Below are positions 7,298-9,023 of a stretch of 9,023 bases of DNA, piece by piece. The DNA is taken from positions 1-9,023 of the forward strand of contig CAZCVP010000270.1 of the NCBI GenBank assembly GCA_964501915.1, in the 5' to 3' direction. Both the position numbers and the translations under genes were made by a program. The notes below the pieces were generated by a model. The model saw only the letters and a list, made by a program, of their open reading frames with translations, was not told where the DNA came from and ran no database searches. Within the stretch, counting starts at the first letter, position 1, and every line of letters starts with the position of its first letter. Origin of the DNA: CAYFPX01 sp964501915. Its GTDB lineage: Bacteria; Myxococcota_A; UBA796; CAJQPC01.

Positions 7298-7729
7298 TCA
7301 GCCGCGAGTGATGACTCCCATGGACCTGGCGGTACCTTCGATGATGCGCATGGCCGCCGCGATGTCGTTGGTGTTCAGATCCGGGAGCTTCTGTCGAGCG
7401 ATCTCCTCGACCTGGGCCTCGGAGAGCTTTCCCACCTTCTCCTTGTTGGGCTCGCCGGAGCCCTTCTCGAGGCCGGCCGCCTTCAGGATGAGGCCGGCCG
7501 CCGGTGGGGTCTTGCAGACGAAGACGAAGGTGCGATCGGAGTAGACGGTGATGACGACGGGGATCAACAGCCCGTCGGCGGCCTGGGGCTGCGTCCGCGC
7601 GTTGAACTCCTTGCAGAACATCGGGATGTTCACGCCCGCCGCACCCAGGGCCGGGCCGACCGGCGGGGACGGGTTGGCCTTGCCGGCCATGATCTGCAGC
7701 TTGATCTGGTTGACGACCTTCTTGGCCAT
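7298..7729 (-). CDS. rplK: 50S ribosomal protein L11
   Basis: L11 binds the GTPase-associated region of 23S rRNA (around nucleotide 1067 in E. coli), at the base of the L7/L12 stalk. It is needed for RelA activation and is the docking site of thiopeptide antibiotics. The 143-residue product (family about 141-145) has the N-terminal domain motif PSPPVGPALGAAGVNIPMFC, with the conserved prolines that contact thiostrepton (about 21-38), then the RNA-binding C-terminal domain ending AAMRIIEGTARSMGVITRG. The ATG at 7727-7729 is preceded by GGAG eight bases upstream. It follows nusG by 65 bp and precedes rplA by 106 bp, much longer than the few bases in E. coli. The stop is TGA. Confidence 0.98.
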   Translation of the reverse strand: MAKKVVNQIKLQIMAGKANPSPPVGPALGAAGVNIPMFCKEFNARTQPQAADGLLIPVVITVYSDRTFVFVCKTPPAAGLILKAAGLEKGSGEPNKEKVGKLSEAQVEEIARQKLPDLNTNDIAAAMRIIEGTARSMGVITRG

Positions 7730-7794
7730 GACGTCTTCTCCGAGGTGCCGGGCCCGGGCGGGCCGACGCCGTCAGGGGGTGGAAAACGGGGGGG
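7730..7794 (-). promoter_or_regulatory. C-rich nusG-rplK spacer with hairpin
   Basis: Directly after the nusG TGA the transcript reads seven C residues, then GTTTTCCACCCCC: a 20-base run with a single G, the composition favoured by Rho loading. A short hairpin follows (7751-7764, GGCCC and GGGCC around GCCC) and then the rplK ribosome-binding site. In E. coli the L1 repressor binds the mRNA just ahead of rplK, so this spacer is the place to look for an equivalent. I cannot identify an L1 site by eye. No promoter is apparent. Confidence 0.35.
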
Positions 7795-8328
7795 TCAGAG
7801 CTTCTCGACCTCGGTGAAGTCGAGCTCCAGGGGGGTGGGACGACCGAAGATGTTCACCATGACCCGCAGCTTGCCGCGGCCGGCGTTGACCTCTTCGACG
7901 TGGCCCTTCATGTTGGCGAAGGCACCGCCGACGACGCGGACCTCCTCGCCACGCTCGAAGTCGACCAGCGGCTTCGGCGCAGCCTCGTCCTCTTCCTCGA
8001 GCTGGTTGGTGATGCGCCGGATCTCATGGTCCGGAACGGGGGGCGGGTTGCGCGTCCCGCCGACGAACCCGGTGATCTTCGGGGTGTTCTTGACCACGTG
8101 CCAGGTCTCGTTGTCGAGCACCATCTGCACGAGGATGTACCCCGGGTAGAACTTCCGCGTCACCGCCCGCTTCTTGCCGTTCTTGACCTCGAAGCCCTGC
8201 TCCGTGGGCACGAGGACCTCGCCGAAGCGCTCCGCGCAACCCATCGTGCTGATGCGTTGCTCGAGAGCGAGCTTCGCCTTCTGCTCGTAGCCCGAGTAGC
8301 AATGGACGACGTACCAGGCCATGGCCAT
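7795..8328 (-). CDS. nusG: Transcription termination/antitermination factor NusG
   Basis: NusG binds RNA polymerase across the clamp and gate loop, suppresses pausing, and through its C-terminal domain contacts Rho or ribosomal protein S10. The 177-residue product shows the NGN domain (about 1-115), starting MAMAWYVVHCYSGYE and containing the signature KRAVTRKFYPGYILVQM and VVKNTPKITGFVGG. A linker follows, then the KOW domain (about 123-177; RGEEVRVVGGAFANMKG to the end). The length matches the usual 175-185 residues. Two ATGs lie at 8328 and 8322; AGGAG (8339-8343) sits ten bases before the first, so that one was chosen. The linker side of NGN has a PPP triplet followed by VP, a sequence type that often needs EF-P for translation. 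It is followed immediately after TGA by a C-rich tract. Confidence 0.97.
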   Translation of the reverse strand: MAMAWYVVHCYSGYEQKAKLALEQRISTMGCAERFGEVLVPTEQGFEVKNGKKRAVTRKFYPGYILVQMVLDNETWHVVKNTPKITGFVGGTRNPPPVPDHEIRRITNQLEEEDEAAPKPLVDFERGEEVRVVGGAFANMKGHVEEVNAGRGKLRVMVNIFGRPTPLELDFTEVEKL

Positions 8329-8378
8329 TTTGACGGTGCTCCTGCCCGCGGGTGACCGCGAGGTGACCAGCGCTTTCG
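8329..8378 (-). repeat. Tandem GGTCACC repeat in secE-nusG spacer
   Basis: The 50-bp spacer between secE and nusG contains two copies of GGTCACC, 11 bases apart (plus-strand GGTGACC at 8351-8357 and 8362-8368, separated by GCGA). Because the word is almost self-complementary, the copies could also form a hairpin with one central C-C mismatch. The nusG ribosome-binding site AGGAG follows at 8339-8343. The one-helical-turn spacing would suit a protein operator, but nothing else supports this. Confidence 0.35.
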
Positions 8379-8759
8379 CTAGCCGGTGGTGAAGATGATG
8401 ACGTCGGTGACCTGCGCCCAGATGTAGTCGCAGAACGCCAGGAAGGCGGCCGACCCGACCGCAGACAGCACGACGACCGTGGTGGAGCGCATGGTCTCCT
8501 CCCGGTCGGGCCAGGTCACCTTGTACATCTCCCGGATGACCTCCGTGGAGAAGGTGACGGCCGTGCGATGTCGCATGAGGATGAAGAAGGTGAGGATGGC
8601 CGAGCCAAAAGCGGCCACGACCGACAGCGAGAACGGCCCGATCAGGTAGTCGGGAATGCCCGCCACGCCGAAGACGTTGACCACTGCGCTGCGCATGGTG
8701 ACGCCCACGCAGAGCGCCCCAAACAGGAAGGCGAGCACCAGGTAGCGCTGGACGGTCAC
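8379..8759 (-). CDS. secE: Preprotein translocase subunit SecE
   Basis: SecE clamps the two halves of SecY in the SecYEG inner-membrane channel. From the chosen GTG start the protein has 126 residues with three predicted membrane helices (about 6-22, 39-62 and 93-118), like the long E. coli-type SecE rather than the one-helix form. The family signature is the amphipathic helix and hinge before the last helix, VIREMYKVTWPDREET (about 74-89), with the conserved KVTWP core. The frame stays open upstream to a GTG at 8822, but that extension is encoded by GC-rich hairpin sequence and adds a polar Pro/Ser/Arg stretch. The GTG at 8757-8759 has a modest AGAGAG ribosome-binding site nine bases upstream and starts just before the first membrane helix. 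The stop is TAG, 50 bp before nusG. Confidence 0.9.
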   Translation of the reverse strand: MTVQRYLVLAFLFGALCVGVTMRSAVVNVFGVAGIPDYLIGPFSLSVVAAFGSAILTFFILMRHRTAVTFSTEVIREMYKVTWPDREETMRSTTVVVLSAVGSAAFLAFCDYIWAQVTDVIIFTTG

Positions 8760-8814
8760 TTCAGTCGACTCTCTGAAAGGGGGGCTCCGGGTGGACCCCG
8801 GACGGCCGCCGGGG

Positions 8815-8841
8815 CTTATCACCAGCCCCGGGACCGATCAA
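8815..8841 (-). promoter_or_regulatory. Weak candidate promoter for secE-nusG
   Basis: On the minus strand TTGATC (8836-8841, four of six matches to TTGACA) is followed after 15 bases by GATAAG (8815-8820, four of six matches to TATAAT). It lies between the tuf hairpin and secE, where a promoter would be needed if the hairpin terminates. The spacer is shorter than the usual 17 and both boxes are imperfect. The GATAAG box also begins inside the loop of the 8809-8831 hairpin. It is the best match I saw in this spacer, but a chance match is quite possible. Confidence 0.22.
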
Positions 8842-8876
8842 GCACGAAGTGTGCCGACGGCCCGAGACCGAAGCAG

Positions 8877-8908
8877 GACGGCCGCCCGGGAACGCCCAGG
8901 CGGCCGTC
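8877..8908 (-). terminator. Strong hairpin downstream of tuf, probable terminator
   Basis: Read on the minus strand, GACGGCCGCCTGGG pairs with CCCGGGCGGCCGTC around a CGTT tetraloop, giving a 14-bp stem with a single G-U wobble. It begins about 60 bases after the tuf stop, where an intrinsic terminator is expected. The bases after it (CTGCTTCGGTC) are not a true U-run, so it may terminate weakly, act with Rho, or only protect the tuf 3' end. The nearly symmetric stem would also form in RNA from the other strand, but no plus-strand gene needs it. Confidence 0.5.
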
Positions 8909-8969
8909 TGTCTTCCGATCCGTGAGGCTAGATGCCCCCGGCACAAGTAGTGCACGGTTGCGCGGTCAT

Positions 8970-9023
8970 CTAGTCGATGATCTCGGCGACAACGCCCGCA
9001 CCGACGGTCCGACCACCCTCCCG
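8970..9023 (-). CDS. tuf: Elongation factor Tu, C-terminal end (partial)
   Basis: Only the last 17 codons and a TAG stop lie in the window; the gene continues beyond the right edge. The translated tail, REGGRTVGAGVVAEIID, is the characteristic end of bacterial EF-Tu domain III (GRTVGAGVV is nearly invariant). EF-Tu is the cytoplasmic GTPase that delivers aminoacyl-tRNA to the ribosomal A site. Its place directly upstream of secE-nusG is the classical position of one tuf copy in many bacteria. Many bacteria carry a second tuf in the str operon, so a duplicate elsewhere is possible but cannot be seen here. The GTP-binding motifs are outside the window. Confidence 0.96.
   Translation of the reverse strand, partial: REGGRTVGAGVVAEIID

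Larger units (their letters stand above)
8760..8969. other. tuf-secE spacer, no gene found
   Basis: This 210-bp stretch holds the hairpin at 8877-8908 and a second one at 8809-8831 (CCGGGGCT and AGCCCCGG, 8 bp, 7-base loop). It also contains three copies of a GGCGGCCGTC-type word in mixed orientation. I looked for the tRNA-Trp and rpmG (L33) genes that often sit between tuf and secE. No T-arm consensus (GGTTCRANTCC), no CCA-anticodon cloverleaf and no L33-like reading frame is present. The last part must hold the secE leader. Confidence 0.6.

Noticed and set aside
7830..8043. C6 runs within nusG considered as part of a recurrent intergenic C-tract signal
   Set aside because: C6 runs at 7830-7835 and 8038-8043 lie inside nusG coding sequence (the latter encoding PPP), so C-runs alone are not specific to spacers; only the G-free or G-poor context behind rpoB and nusG was kept as a finding.
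8760..8822. N-terminal extension of SecE to the GTG at 8822
   Set aside because: The extra 21 residues are encoded by inverted-repeat sequence, are Pro/Ser/Arg-rich and have no clear ribosome-binding site; the GTG at 8759 fits the first membrane helix better.
8761..8955. A 64-codon minus-strand frame between tuf and secE
   Set aside because: It does not resemble L33 or any small protein I know, runs through the strong hairpin, and overlaps the secE start region.

Overview
This window is the conserved bacterial translation/transcription gene cluster, read entirely from the minus strand. In transcription order (high to low coordinate) it holds the last 17 codons of tuf (EF-Tu), secE, nusG, rplK (L11), rplA (L1), rplJ (L10), rplL (L7/L12), rpoB (RNA polymerase beta) and the first 312 codons of rpoC (beta prime). 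Every gene was recognised from its translated family motifs. No plus-strand gene, tRNA, rRNA, CRISPR array or mobile element is visible.

The DNA is GC-rich with strong GC bias at third codon positions. For example, rpoB contains no TTA, CTA or TCA codon, which leaves a spurious 1412-codon antisense frame open across it. The RpoB carries proteobacterial-type insertions and a beta region of 1390 residues. The start of RpoC, an MKDI-like start leading into MFEKPK, resembles Myxococcota and other former Deltaproteobacteria. I infer a GC-rich bacterium of that kind, but the phylum is not proven from this window.

Layout: 8970-9023 tuf 3' end; 8760-8969 tuf-secE spacer with a strong 14-bp hairpin and a weak promoter candidate, without the tRNA-Trp or rpmG often found here; 8379-8759 secE; 7795-8328 nusG; 7298-7729 rplK; a 106-bp rplK-rplA spacer with a perfect palindrome; 6481-7191 rplA; 5936-6469 rplJ, only 11 bp behind rplA; 5493-5876 rplL; a 329-bp rplL-rpoB spacer packed with potential RNA hairpins; 991-5163 rpoB; 1-937 rpoC (cut by the window edge).

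The products work together. EF-Tu, L11, L1, L10 and L7/L12 build or serve the ribosomal GTPase centre and L1 stalk. RpoB and RpoC form the RNA polymerase active centre. NusG binds that polymerase and couples it to ribosomes or Rho. SecE is part of the SecYEG membrane channel. I found no new gene system. What deserves a second look is in the spacers: the structured rplL-rpoB region, C-rich G-poor tracts behind nusG and rpoB, competing inverted repeats downstream of tuf, the absence of an L10-type leader before rplJ, and an unusual preference for TAG stops.
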